Positions 8,062 to 15,978 of a stretch of DNA of 50,225 nucleotides are shown here, piece by piece. The position numbers were made by a program, and so were the translations under genes. Below the pieces are notes generated by a model that searched no databases, had not been told where the DNA came from, and saw only the letters and a list, made by a program, of their open reading frames with translations. The DNA comes from Streptomycetaceae bacterium MP113-05 (GTDB taxonomy: Bacteria; Actinomycetota; Actinomycetes; Streptomycetales; Streptomycetaceae). The stretch is from positions 20,539-70,763 of the forward strand of contig KI547049.1 of assembly GCA_000497405.1 (NCBI GenBank), in the 5' to 3' direction. Numbering within the stretch: position 1 is the stretch's first letter; the number at the start of each line of letters is the position of its first letter.

Positions 8062-8406
8062 GTGCAGTCCGTGCTGACCCTCGCGACGGACATCGATGCG
8101 CTGGCCCGCTTCGGGCGCGCGCTCGCCGACCCGATCCGCTGCCGAGTTCTCCTCGCCCTGAGGGACGAACCAGGCCACCCGGCCGAACTCGCCGAGCAGT
8201 TGGAGATCTCCCGCACCCGGCTGTCCAACCACCTTGCCTGCCTGCGTGACTGCGGACTCGTCGTCACCGCACCGGAAGGGCGCCGAGTGCGCTACGAACT
8301 CGCCGACGCCCGCCTCGGCCACGCCCTCGACGACCTGCGCAACGTCGTCCTCGCCGTCGAGGCCGACCGCAGCTGCCCCGACGCGGACGAGAAGGAATGC
8401 TGCTGA
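8062..8406 (+). CDS. ArsR/SmtB-family metal-sensing repressor, CmtR-like
   Basis: 114 residues. 'LARFGRALADPIRCRVLLAL', 'ISRTRLSNHLACLRDCGLV' and 'PEGRRVRYELAD' match CmtR, the actinobacterial Cd(II)/Pb(II) sensor, including the recognition-helix cysteine ('ACLRDCGLV') corresponding to CmtR metal ligands. The C-terminus adds 'SCPDADEKECC', which could supply further thiol ligands. The GTG at 8062 is used; GTG 8071 is possible. No clear Shine-Dalgarno precedes it, so it may be leaderless. The stop overlaps the start of the transporter (TGATG), making a two-gene repressor-exporter unit controlled by the palindrome upstream. Confidence 0.88.
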   Translation: MQSVLTLATDIDALARFGRALADPIRCRVLLALRDEPGHPAELAEQLEISRTRLSNHLACLRDCGLVVTAPEGRRVRYELADARLGHALDDLRNVVLAVEADRSCPDADEKECC

Positions 8407-9146
8407 TGGTCTCCCTCGAGGTCGGCCCCTCCCCGGCGCGACGGGAAATCCTGACCCGACAGGTGCGGTGGCTGGTCGCGGCGACCATCACCTACAACGT
8501 GATCGAGGCCGCCGTCGCCCTGACCGCCGGCACAATGGCCTCCTCCACCGCACTGATCGGCTTCGGCCTCGACTCGGTCATCGAAGTCTCCTCCGCGGCG
8601 GCGGTCGCCTGGCAGTTCTCCGCCAAGGAACACGCCGTACGCGAGGAGCGGGAACAGCGGGCGCTGCGCATCATCGCCTTCTCCTTCTTCGCTCTGGCTC
8701 TCTACGTCTCCGTGGACGCGGTGCGGTCCCTGCTGGGGAGCGGGGAGGCGGACACCTCCATCCCGGGCATCGTCATCACAGCGTTGTCGCTGGCCGTGAT
8801 GTCGTTCCTCTCTTACGCCCAGCGCAAGGCCGGACGTGAGCTGGGATCCGCCTCGGCCGTCGCCGACTCCAAACAGACCCTGCTGTGCACCTACCTCTCC
8901 GCCGTCCTCCTGGTCGGGCTGCTGGCGAACGCCACGCTCGGCTGGTCCTGGGCCGACCCCGTGGCCGCCCTCGTCATCGCGGTCATCGCGGTCAAGGAGG
9001 GCCGCGAAGCGTGGCGCGGTGATGGCTGCTGTGCCACCCCGCCCGCCGCGGCACTGTTCAAGCCTTCGGAGGATGAGGTGGGGGATGCGTGCGGCTGCCC
9101 GCCGGGCTGCTGGTGCTGCACACCGGCAAAAGACGATCACCGGTGA
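8406..9146 (+). CDS. CDF-like cation (heavy metal) efflux transporter with cysteine-rich tail
   Basis: 246 residues with about six hydrophobic segments. The core 'TAGTMASSTALIGFGLDSVIE' and 'ASAVADSKQTLLCTYLS' carry the paired Asp/Ser positions expected of the CDF metal site. The ATG at 8406 is preferred to ATG 8397 because GAAGGA (8391-8396) is then 9 nt away. The tail is unusual: 'GDGCCATPP', then 'DACGCPPGCWCC', eight cysteines in about 40 residues and no long His-rich loop. Cys-rich tails suggest soft metals such as Cd, Pb or Cu(I) rather than Zn, which agrees with the CmtR-like repressor it is coupled to. It should pump metal out across the cytoplasmic membrane by proton antiport. Confidence 0.85.
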   Translation: MVSLEVGPSPARREILTRQVRWLVAATITYNVIEAAVALTAGTMASSTALIGFGLDSVIEVSSAAAVAWQFSAKEHAVREEREQRALRIIAFSFFALALYVSVDAVRSLLGSGEADTSIPGIVITALSLAVMSFLSYAQRKAGRELGSASAVADSKQTLLCTYLSAVLLVGLLANATLGWSWADPVAALVIAVIAVKEGREAWRGDGCCATPPAAALFKPSEDEVGDACGCPPGCWCCTPAKDDHR

Positions 9147-9232
9147 ACGCCACTGCGTGGGCGTGGTCTGCGCCGGCCCTGTTCCTCCTGTGGGCCTTCA
9201 GCGCCTTCGGAGTGTGGTCGTTGCAGCAGTAG
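9143..9232 (+). CDS. 29-residue hydrophobic peptide coupled to the cation transporter
   Basis: A GTG overlaps the transporter stop (GTGA) and opens 29 codons ending in TAG. After a short polar start it is almost entirely Ala, Trp, Leu and Phe ('APALFLLWAFSAFGVWSL'), enough for one membrane-spanning helix, ending in Gln-Gln. The overlap suggests translational coupling. It could be a small transporter subunit or regulator, or just the surviving start of a gene lost when the adjacent IS1380-type element decayed. Confidence 0.4.
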   Translation: MNATAWAWSAPALFLLWAFSAFGVWSLQQ

Positions 9233-9239
9233 TGACGCA

Positions 9240-9600
9240 GGGTCTCGCGGCTCGCCGGGGCGGCCCTTCTCCGCCGTACGGTGGGCCGGTCCGCTCTGGT
9301 TGCGTACGGGAGGGTTGGAGCGGCTGGTCGCCGAGCGGTGCTGCCCTGCCGAGCCTGGTCGCCGAGGTGGCGTGGTTGCCGGCTTCGGAGAACGGCACCG
9401 ATTTCTTCCCCGCAGCCAAGGTGATGCGCTCGTCTCGGGGCGGCTGGTGCGGACGGCATCGAGGACATCGACCGGCTGCGGCACGGTGCGATGCGACGCC
9501 TGTTCACGGGAGTGGAGTCTTCTCGAGCACCAACAGGGCCTCCGCGCTTCCGGAGTTCCTGGCGAGGCTCTTGTTGCTGCTCCCCGGAGCGGAAACAGTG
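9240..9600 (+). pseudogene. Degraded IS1380-type transposase remnant (N-terminal part)
   Basis: The best preserved part, around 9449-9520, reads 'GADGIEDIDRLRHGAMRRLF', a hallmark of actinobacterial IS1380 transposases ('MVAGADSIDDMxxLRHGGM'). Weaker fragments in other frames precede it ('LERLVAERCC', 'PAAKVMRS'). The usual 'APSTLGTFLRxF' motif that should follow is scrambled, and no DDE domain follows. Several frameshifts are needed to join the pieces. Boundaries are approximate. Confidence 0.6.
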
Positions 9601-9816
9601 ACGACCCACGAAACCGTTTGCGTTTCGGCGCGAGGTCAGCCGTATACATGCACGTTGCAGGGAAGTTCTCGAGGGCAAGGCGTTCCGGGGACTTGAGCGG
9701 TGTCAGGGCCGGAATCTGGCGGCGAACACGGCCGAAGATCTTCCGTGAAATGGGCTCTGGCCTGCGGAAACCGGAGACTCGGCGCCCTGCGGGAGGCACT
9801 CCGCGAGCCGAAAGGG
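9600..9816. other. Non-coding stretch between IS remnant and tRNA region
   Basis: About 220 bases with no gene, RNA or repeat that can be supported. Likely debris of the mobile element or island end. Confidence 0.3.
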
Positions 9817-9838
9817 CAAACGGTCAGAAGACCGTTTG
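9817..9838 (+). terminator. Rho-independent terminator-like hairpin
   Basis: CAAACGGTC-AGAA-GACCGTTTG (9-bp perfect stem, tetraloop) followed by TGTTTT on the plus strand. It would stop transcription coming rightwards from the accessory segment before it runs antisense into the tRNA gene. Confidence 0.55.
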
Positions 9839-9857
9839 TGTTTTGGCATGCACAAGA

Positions 9858-9893
9858 AAGGCTCTGACCGACGTTTCCGTTGGTCAGAGCCTT
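9858..9893 (-). terminator. Terminator of the tRNA-Arg gene
   Basis: Perfect 12-bp inverted repeat AAGGCTCTGACC / GGTCAGAGCCTT around a 12-nt loop, starting 9 nt beyond the tRNA 3' end. On the minus strand the stem is followed by TTTCTTG. A typical intrinsic terminator for a single tRNA transcript. Confidence 0.75.
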
Positions 9894-9902
9894 GTTCCGG
9901 AG

Positions 9903-9974
9903 TACCCCCGGCAGGATTCGAACCTGCGCACACGGCTCCGGAGGCCGTTGCTCTATCCCCTGAGCTACGGGGGC
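9903..9974 (-). tRNA. tRNA-Arg(CCG)
   Basis: On the minus strand a full cloverleaf can be drawn: acceptor GCCCCCG/CGGGGGT with discriminator A, D-arm GCTC...GAGC, anticodon stem ACGGC/GCCGT with loop CTCCGGA (anticodon CCG, reading the common CGG arginine codon), and T-arm GCAGG-TTCGAAT-CCTGC. 72 nt, with no encoded CCA. tRNA genes at this place in Streptomyces are known integration targets; its 3' end faces the accessory segment. No integrase or second copy of the tRNA 3' end is seen in the window. Confidence 0.95.
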
Positions 9975-10035
9975 GTGGCGCGCTGTGCGTGCCGACGGGA
10001 AGAACACTACCAGCTCGGAGGGGGTGGGCCGGAAC

Positions 10036-10047
10036 GGGTTTAGCCCC
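10036..10047. repeat. Left copy of the IS4 target-site duplication
   Basis: GGGTTTAGCCCC, repeated exactly at 11576-11587 on the other side of the IS element. The outer C and G bases could belong either to the terminal repeat or to the duplication. Confidence 0.85.
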
Positions 10048-11576
10048 AAGGCCGTGAAGTTATGGCTCGGGTGGGGTTGTCCAGGGGCCTTGATGTGCGG
10101 TTTCGTCGGACATGAGGAGCGGAGCCCCGGTAGAACTGGCAGTCGACGAAGATAAGCCGTTCACGAAATCCGGAGGCTCCGCTGTCCGAACAGTGTGCCA
10201 TCACGCGTACCGTCACGGTGGCCGGAGGCCGGTTTGCGCCCGGTCATCTCGGTGAACTCACTCAGCTGGTGCCGTTCGAGATGGTTGATGCGGCGTTGAG
10301 TGCGACCAGGGCCGTGCAGTCGCGGCTGCGGGATCTGCCATCCCGGGTCGTGGTGTACCTGGTCCTGGCCGGGTGCTTGTTCCCGGAGACGGGCTACCTC
10401 GGTGTGTGGCGCAAGCTCACCGGGGCGCTGGCCGGTCTGCCGGTGGTATCGCCGTCGGCGAGTGCGCTGGCTCAGGCCCGCCGCCGTGTCGGCGGCAAGC
10501 CGCTGCGGTGGCTGTTCGACCTGCTGCGGGGCCCGGCCGCGACCGGGCACGGGCAGGGGGTCCGCTGGCACGGTCTGCTGGTGGCCGCGCTGGACGGCAC
10601 CATCCTGACGGTCCCCGACACCCCCGCCGTCATGACCCGGTTCACCAAGCAGGCCGGCAACCACGGCGGGACCGGATACCCGCAGGTCCGTCTGCTCGCC
10701 CTGGTCGCCTGCGGCACCCGCACCGTCATCGACGCGGTGTTCGGCCCCGCCACCTCAGGCGAGACCACCTACGCCCCGCGTCTGCTGCCCAGCCTGCGGC
10801 CCGGGATGATCCTGCTGGCCGACCGCAACTTCGGCGCTCAAAACCTCGTGTCCGGCATCGCGGCCACCGGAGCCGAGGTCCTGGTCCGGCTCAAGAACGG
10901 CCGCCGCCTGCCCGTCCTGGCCCGCTACCGGGACGGCTCCTATCTCTCGGCGCTGGGCGGCCTGCGGGTCCGCGTCATCGACTGCGAGATCACCGTCACC
11001 ACCACCGCCGGGAAACACACCGGCCTCTACCGGCTGGCCACCACTCTGCTCGACCACCACCGTCACCCGGCGGCCGAACTGACCACGCTGTATCACCAGC
11101 GCTGGGAGATCGAAACGGCCTACCTGGAACTGAAGTCGACCATCCTGGGCGGCCGGGTCCTGCGGGCCCGCACTCCCGAAGGCATCGACCAGGAGATCTA
11201 CGCCCTGCTGATCGTCTACCAACTGCTACGGACCGCCATGACGGACGCCACCAGCACCCTATGCGGCACTGGTCACGACCGCGCCAGCTTCAGCATCGCG
11301 TGGCAGACCGCCCGCGACCAGGTCATCCAGGCCGCGGGCGTCATCGCCGACACCGTCATCGATCTCGTTGGCACCATCGGCCGGCACGTCCTGGCCGACC
11401 TGCTGCCCCAGCGGCGGCTACGCGTCAGCCCCCGCATCGTCAAACGCGCCATCTCCAAGTACCAAGCCCGCGGCCCCCGCATCGACCGGGCCAGCTACAA
11501 GGCCACCACCAGCATCAACATCGTCACAGCTGCAGGCCCTTGACGACGCGCCCCAACCGCAAACTTCACGGCCTTG
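10047..11576 (+). mobile_element. Complete IS4-family insertion sequence
   Basis: About 1.53 kb bounded by CAAGGCCGTGAAGTT (10047-10061) and its exact complement (11562-11576); the repeats continue imperfectly inwards. It is flanked on both sides by GGGTTTAGCCCC (10036-10047 and 11576-11587), a 10-12 bp target duplication depending on where the tip is drawn, in the range known for IS4. One transposase gene fills it. Perfect ends and a matching duplication suggest a recent insertion. It lies about 60 bp upstream of tRNA-Arg and about 90 bp upstream of the response-regulator gene. Confidence 0.9.
10218..11543 (+). CDS. IS4-family transposase
   Basis: 441 residues from GTG 10218. The N-terminal ~100 residues match the IS4 transposase N-terminal domain ('FAPGHLGELTQLVPFEMVDA'). 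The DDE catalytic core follows: first Asp in 'AALDGTILTVPDT', second in 'LLADRNFGA', and the IS4 signature YxxRWxIExxYxxLK as 'YHQRWEIETAYLELK', which carries the catalytic Glu. Intact and within perfect terminal repeats, so probably active. The frame stays open upstream to a CTG at 10182 that has GGAGG 5 nt before it; that CTG would add 12 residues and may be the true start. Confidence 0.92.
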   Translation: MAGGRFAPGHLGELTQLVPFEMVDAALSATRAVQSRLRDLPSRVVVYLVLAGCLFPETGYLGVWRKLTGALAGLPVVSPSASALAQARRRVGGKPLRWLFDLLRGPAATGHGQGVRWHGLLVAALDGTILTVPDTPAVMTRFTKQAGNHGGTGYPQVRLLALVACGTRTVIDAVFGPATSGETTYAPRLLPSLRPGMILLADRNFGAQNLVSGIAATGAEVLVRLKNGRRLPVLARYRDGSYLSALGGLRVRVIDCEITVTTTAGKHTGLYRLATTLLDHHRHPAAELTTLYHQRWEIETAYLELKSTILGGRVLRARTPEGIDQEIYALLIVYQLLRTAMTDATSTLCGTGHDRASFSIAWQTARDQVIQAAGVIADTVIDLVGTIGRHVLADLLPQRRLRVSPRIVKRAISKYQARGPRIDRASYKATTSINIVTAAGP

Positions 11577-11587
11577 GGTTTAGCCCC
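11576..11587. repeat. Right copy of the IS4 target-site duplication
   Basis: Exact second copy of GGGTTTAGCCCC, immediately outside the right terminal inverted repeat. Confidence 0.85.
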
Positions 11588-11655
11588 GTACTGCGGGGGC
11601 GGACGCGGGGCGGGGGGAATCAGGCGAAACGCGGACGCGGGGCGCATCGGGTGCT

Positions 11656-11668
11656 TACGCTCGGAGTG
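11656..11668 (+). promoter_or_regulatory. -10 element (TACGCT) for a leaderless start
   Basis: TACGCT at 11656-11661 lies 6 nt before the GTG of the response-regulator gene, and no Shine-Dalgarno is present. This spacing puts the transcription start at the initiation codon, so the mRNA should be leaderless. Confidence 0.55.
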
Positions 11669-12132
11669 TGCAGGATGCGTCCGGCCGGGTGCTCGTCGTG
11701 GACGACAGCACGGTCATCCGGCAGCTGATCAGGGTCAACCTGGAGCTGGAGGGCTTCGAGGTCGTGACCGCGGGCGACGGTGCCGACTGTCTGGAGGTCG
11801 TGCACCGCGCGCGGCCCGACGTGATCACCCTCGACGTGATGATGCCGCGGATGGACGGACTGCGGGCGGCGGAGTGCCTGCGGGCGGATCCGCGGACCAG
11901 TACGATTCCGCTGGCGCTGATCTCGGCGTGCAGTCCGGGTGATCTGGGTGCGCGTGAGGTGGCCCGGGTGGACGCGGTACTGGCCAAGCCGTTCGAGCCC
12001 TCGGCGCTGGTGCGAACGGTGCGGCGACTCGCATGCCAGGCGCACGTCGGCAGGGGGCGGGCCGGTCTCCCCGGAGGTGGCAGGGCCGGCGGTGCGTACG
12101 AGGGGTCGGCTCCGTCGGTGCCTTCGCTCTGA
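11668..12132 (+). CDS. Single-domain response regulator (CheY-like receiver)
   Basis: 154 residues. Receiver fold in residues ~5-120: acidic pair in 'VLVVDDS', phospho-accepting Asp in 'ITLDVMMPRMDGL', conserved Ser in 'LISACSPGD' (usually S/T-A) and Lys in 'VLAKPFEPSALV'. The remaining ~35 residues are low-complexity Gly/Arg/Ala with no DNA-binding domain, so it should act by protein-protein contact. No histidine kinase adjoins it. In Streptomyces a receiver protein is commonly found between tRNA-Arg and the ArgS-like gene, so this begins the core segment. The IS4 element has displaced it from the tRNA. Confidence 0.88.
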   Translation: MQDASGRVLVVDDSTVIRQLIRVNLELEGFEVVTAGDGADCLEVVHRARPDVITLDVMMPRMDGLRAAECLRADPRTSTIPLALISACSPGDLGAREVARVDAVLAKPFEPSALVRTVRRLACQAHVGRGRAGLPGGGRAGGAYEGSAPSVPSL

Positions 12133-12285
12133 GGCTGTGCGGCCGTGTGCCGGTGCCGCCGGTGGGGGTTCGTGTGTGGGGGAGGCAGTCCGGTTGCCGT
12201 ACGGACGTCTGGACGCGACTGCCGTGCCCGCCTTGCGCCGTCCTGCCGGGCGAAACCGGCTGGCGCGGCCCCACCCCCTCTCGCC

Positions 12286-12299
12286 TACGCTGTGCAGCG
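12286..12299 (+). promoter_or_regulatory. -10 element (TACGCT) for a leaderless start
   Basis: TACGCT at 12286-12291, 7 nt before GTG 12299, again with no Shine-Dalgarno. The same arrangement precedes the response regulator. Confidence 0.5.
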
Positions 12300-13075
12300 T
12301 GACACCGGCCCAGCTCTCTTCCGCCGTGCGGCACGCGCTGCGCGGTGTGGTGGGTGACGCCGTGCCACGCCGTGTCGTGGTGGAGTCCCCGCCGCGGCGG
12401 GGGAGCGGCGACTACGCGACCGGGGCCGTGTTGCAGGCCGCACGCGCCGGGGGAGTGGACAGCCGGGTGCTGGCCCAGAGGCTCGCTGAGAGCCTCGCCG
12501 GCCGGTTCGGCGTCGGCCGGGTCGAGGTGACGGATCCGGGGTTCCTCAGCGTGACGCTCGACGGTGCCGGCAGGTCCGCGCTGATCGAGGCGCTGACGGG
12601 CCAGGATCGCAGCGTCCCCGACGCGCCCGCGCAGGACGCCCGCCATTGGGCGCAGGTCACCGGCGAGCGGTACGAGAAACTGCTGCGCCGGACGGAGGCC
12701 AGCCCCCTGTTCCGCGTGCAGTATGCGCACGCGCGCACCCGAGCGCTGCTCCGCAACGCCGCCGACCTGGGTTTCACGGCCGAGGCAGGCGCGGGCGCGC
12801 ATCCGTACGAGGGGCCTGCCGAGCGGGGGTTGCTCGCGCTGCTCGCCGACCAGCACCGGATAGCCGAGGCGCGGGATCACGCCCGCCTCGCCCGGCACCT
12901 CACGACCGTCGCCGACGCCTGGCACGGCTTTCACGAGACGTGCCCGCCGCTGCCGCGCGGCGACGAGAAACCCGGGGCCGCCCACCGCGCCCGCCTGGCC
13001 CTCACCGAGGCCTGCGGAACGGTGCTGGCCGGCGGCCTGTCCCAGCTCGGTGTCACCGCACCCGCACACCTGTAG
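12299..13075 (+). CDS. nrtL: ArgS-related anticodon-binding domain protein (NrtL-like)
   Basis: 258 residues. The N-terminal ~85 residues resemble the additional N-domain of arginyl-tRNA synthetase ('[18 protein letters not shown]' and '[19 protein letters not shown]'). The C-terminal ~150 are a DALR anticodon-binding helical domain ('[17 protein letters not shown]', '[17 protein letters not shown]', '[16 protein letters not shown]'). The Rossmann catalytic core with HIGH and KMSKS is missing, so it cannot charge tRNA; length is under half of ArgRS. Its position near tRNA-Arg and upstream of lysA is usual in Streptomyces. A role in sensing tRNA-Arg or amino acid supply is possible but unproven. 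Confidence 0.85.
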   Translation: MTPAQLSSAVRHALRGVVGDAVPRRVVVESPPRRGSGDYATGAVLQAARAGGVDSRVLAQRLAESLAGRFGVGRVEVTDPGFLSVTLDGAGRSALIEALTGQDRSVPDAPAQDARHWAQVTGERYEKLLRRTEASPLFRVQYAHARTRALLRNAADLGFTAEAGAGAHPYEGPAERGLLALLADQHRIAEARDHARLARHLTTVADAWHGFHETCPPLPRGDEKPGAAHRARLALTEACGTVLAGGLSQLGVTAPAHL

Positions 13076-13092
13076 AGAGAAACGCCAGCCCC

Positions 13093-14484
13093 ATGAGCCG
13101 TTCCGCACACCCCGCCGGGCCCCGCCACGCAGACGTCGTGCCCGAGGGGCACTACTCTGCGCCGCCCGCCGATCTCAACACACTCGACCCGCTGATCTGG
13201 GCCCGTACGGTCGCCCGCGCCGACACCGGCGCCGTCACCGTCGGCGGTCTGGACGTACGCGACCTGGCCGAGGAGTTCGGTACCCCCGCCTACTTCCTGG
13301 ACGAGTCCGACTTCCGCGAGCGCTGCCGCGCATGGCGGGACGCCTTCGGCACGGAGGCCGACGTCTTCTACGCCGGCAAGGCCTTCCTCTCCCGCGCCGT
13401 CGTGCGCTGGCTGCACGAGGAGGGCCTCAACCTCGACGTCTGCTCCGGCGGTGAGCTGCACACCGCACTCGCCGCCGGCATGCCGGCCGATCGCATCGCG
13501 CTGCACGGCAACAACAAGTCCGCCGCGGAGATCCGCTCGGCCGTCGAGGCCGGTGTCGGCCGGATCGTGCTGGACTCCTTCCAGGAGATCGCCCGCGTCG
13601 CGCACGTCGCCCGCGAGCTGGGCACGGTCCAGCGGGTGCAGATCCGGGTGACGGTCGGCGTCGAGGCGCACACCCACGAGTTCATCGCCACCGCGCACGA
13701 GGACCAGAAGTTCGGCCTCGCGCTGGCGGACGGCCAGGCCGCCGAGGCGGTGCGCCGGGTGCTGCAGCTGGACAGTCTGGAGCTGGTCGGCATCCACTCG
13801 CACATCGGCTCGCAGATCTTCGACACCTCCGGTTTCGAGGTCGCGGCCCACCGCGTCGTCGGGCTGCTGCGCCAGGTCCGCGACGAGCACGGCGTGGAGC
13901 TGCCGGAGATCGACCTGGGCGGCGGCCTCGGCATCGCCTACACCGCCGAGGACGACCCACGCGAGCCGCACGAGATCGCCAAGGCGCTCGGTGACATCGT
14001 CACGGGTGAGTGCCGGGCCGCGGACCTGTCCGTTCCGCGGCTGTCGGTGGAGCCGGGACGCGCCATCGTCGGCCCCACGGTGTTCACGCTGTACGAGGTC
14101 GGCACCGTCAAGGAGCTGGACGGGCTGCGTACGTACGTCAGTGTGGACGGCGGCATGTCGGACAACATCCGCACCGCGCTGTACGACGCCGAGTACACCG
14201 TCTCGCTGGTCTCCCGCTCGTCCGATGCGGAACCCATGCTGTCCCGGGTGGTGGGCAAGCACTGCGAGAGCGGCGACATCGTGGTGAAGAACGCGTTCCT
14301 GCCGGCCGACCTGGCGCCCGGCGACCTGCTCGCCGTGCCGGCCACCGGGGCGTACTGCCGGTCCATGGCCAGCAACTACAACCACGCGCTGCGTCCGCCG
14401 GTCGTCGCGGTGCGCGGCGGTGAGGCGCGGCTCGTCGTCCGGCGGGAGACGGACGAGGACCTGGCGCGGCTGGACGTCGGCTGA
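13093..14484 (+). CDS. lysA: Diaminopimelate decarboxylase
   Basis: 463 residues. Converts meso-diaminopimelate to L-lysine with PLP, the last step of lysine synthesis. It is a fold-type III alanine-racemase-like barrel: PLP lysine in '[10 protein letters not shown]' near residue 96, '[10 protein letters not shown]', the phosphate-binding '[12 protein letters not shown]', '[11 protein letters not shown]', and the substrate-binding C-terminal '[12 protein letters not shown]'. The ATG at 13093 has only a weak GAGAGA upstream and follows nrtL by 17 nt, so it is probably cotranscribed. Together with hom, thrC and thrB it forms an aspartate-family cluster. Confidence 0.96.
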   Translation: MSRSAHPAGPRHADVVPEGHYSAPPADLNTLDPLIWARTVARADTGAVTVGGLDVRDLAEEFGTPAYFLDESDFRERCRAWRDAFGTEADVFYAGKAFLSRAVVRWLHEEGLNLDVCSGGELHTALAAGMPADRIALHGNNKSAAEIRSAVEAGVGRIVLDSFQEIARVAHVARELGTVQRVQIRVTVGVEAHTHEFIATAHEDQKFGLALADGQAAEAVRRVLQLDSLELVGIHSHIGSQIFDTSGFEVAAHRVVGLLRQVRDEHGVELPEIDLGGGLGIAYTAEDDPREPHEIAKALGDIVTGECRAADLSVPRLSVEPGRAIVGPTVFTLYEVGTVKELDGLRTYVSVDGGMSDNIRTALYDAEYTVSLVSRSSDAEPMLSRVVGKHCESGDIVVKNAFLPADLAPGDLLAVPATGAYCRSMASNYNHALRPPVVAVRGGEARLVVRRETDEDLARLDVG

Positions 14485-14609
14485 CCGCGGGACGGGAGCC
14501 GCGGCGCGCACGGATGTGAGACGGACGTTCCACATGCTGGATGCGGCATGGACGAACCGGACCCGTGCGTGAGACTTGGACGACCACAACATCAGGTGAG
14601 TGAGGTCGA

Positions 14610-15902
14610 ATGATGCGTACGCGTCCGCTGAAGGTGGCGCTGCTGGGCTGTGGGGTCGTCGGCTCAGAGGTGGCACGCATCATGACGACGCACGCCCACG
14701 ACCTCGCGGCGCGCATCGGCGCCCCGGTCGAGTTGGCCGGGGTCGCCGTACGCCGCCCGGGGAGGGTGCGGGAGGGCATCGACCCGGAGCTGGTCACCAC
14801 CGACGCGGCCGGTCTGGTGCGGCGTGCGGACGTGGACGTGGTGATCGAGGTGATCGGCGGCATCGAGCCGGCCCGCGGCCTGATCACGGAAGCCTTCGAG
14901 CACGGTGCCAGCGTGGTCACCGCCAACAAGGCGCTAATCGCCGCGGACGGCCCGAGTCTGCACGAGACGGCCGAGAAGCGCGGCGCCGACCTCTACTACG
15001 AGGCCGCCGCCGCGGCGGCGATTCCGCTGGTGCGTCCGCTGCGCGAGTCGCTGGCCGGTGACAAGGTCAACCGTGTGCTCGGCATCGTCAACGGCACCAC
15101 CAACTTCATCCTCGACCGGATGGACACCGCCGGCTCCGGCTACGGTGAGGCGCTGGACGAGGCGACGGCGCTCGGCTACGCCGAGGCCGACCCCACCGCC
15201 GACGTCGAGGGTTTCGACGCGGCGGCCAAGGCCGCCATCCTGGCCGGCCTCGCCTTCCACACCCGGGTCCGCCTCGACGACGTCTACCGGGAGGGCCTCA
15301 CCGAGGTGACCTCGGCGGACATCGCGTCAGCCCAGCGCATGGGCTGCACCGTCAAGCTGCTGGCGATCTGCGAGCGCGCCGCGGACGGCCGTTCGGTGAC
15401 CGCGCGGGTGCACCCGGCGATGATCCCTCTCAGCCATCCCCTGGCCTCCGTCCGAGAGGCGTACAACGCGGTCTTCGTCGAAGCCGACGCAGCAGGTCAG
15501 CTGATGTTCTACGGCCCCGGGGCCGGTGGCGCGCCCACCGCCTCCGCGGTACTGGGTGACCTGGTCGCCGCGTGCCGCAACAAGGTCAACGGTGCGCGTG
15601 GACCGGGTGAGTCGGCATACGCGCAGCTGCCGGTCTCGCCGATGGGCGAGGTCGTCACCCGCTACCACATCAGTCTCGACGTCGCCGACAAACCGGGTGT
15701 CCTCGCGCAGGTCGCGTTGGTCTTCGCGGAGCACGGCGTCTCCATCGACACCGTGCGGCAGCAGGGGAAGGACGGCGAGGCGTGGCTGCTCGTCGTCACC
15801 CACCGGGCCGCCGACGCGGCGCTCGCGGCGACCGTCGAGGCGCTGCGGGGACTGGACACCGTGCGCGGCGTGGCCAGCATCATGCGGGTCGAGGGGGAGT
15901 AG
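14610..15902 (+). CDS. hom: Homoserine dehydrogenase
   Basis: 430 residues. Reduces aspartate semialdehyde to homoserine with NAD(P)H, committing flux to threonine, isoleucine and methionine. Rossmann '[15 protein letters not shown]' at the N-terminus, '[10 protein letters not shown]', the catalytic '[14 protein letters not shown]', '[15 protein letters not shown]' and '[15 protein letters not shown]', then a C-terminal ACT domain from ~350 ('[20 protein letters not shown]') that usually binds threonine for feedback inhibition. Two adjacent ATGs exist; GAGG at 14602 gives better spacing to the second (14613), so the protein may be one residue shorter. Gap to lysA is 125 nt. Confidence 0.96.
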   Translation: MMRTRPLKVALLGCGVVGSEVARIMTTHAHDLAARIGAPVELAGVAVRRPGRVREGIDPELVTTDAAGLVRRADVDVVIEVIGGIEPARGLITEAFEHGASVVTANKALIAADGPSLHETAEKRGADLYYEAAAAAAIPLVRPLRESLAGDKVNRVLGIVNGTTNFILDRMDTAGSGYGEALDEATALGYAEADPTADVEGFDAAAKAAILAGLAFHTRVRLDDVYREGLTEVTSADIASAQRMGCTVKLLAICERAADGRSVTARVHPAMIPLSHPLASVREAYNAVFVEADAAGQLMFYGPGAGGAPTASAVLGDLVAACRNKVNGARGPGESAYAQLPVSPMGEVVTRYHISLDVADKPGVLAQVALVFAEHGVSIDTVRQQGKDGEAWLLVVTHRAADAALAATVEALRGLDTVRGVASIMRVEGE

Positions 15903-15978
15903 TGCGCAGTGTCCGGGCCACGTACGGCACCGGGTCGGGGGAGCAGGGGCACGTGGGAGCAGGGGAGCAACGAGGACA

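Noticed and set aside
9903..9974. att-site duplication of the tRNA 3' end within the window
   Set aside because: I looked for the T-arm/acceptor sequence on both sides and saw no second copy.
9300..10043. 247-codon frame across the tRNA-Arg gene
   Set aside because: It runs through the tRNA, its terminator and the IS remnant; coding is implausible.
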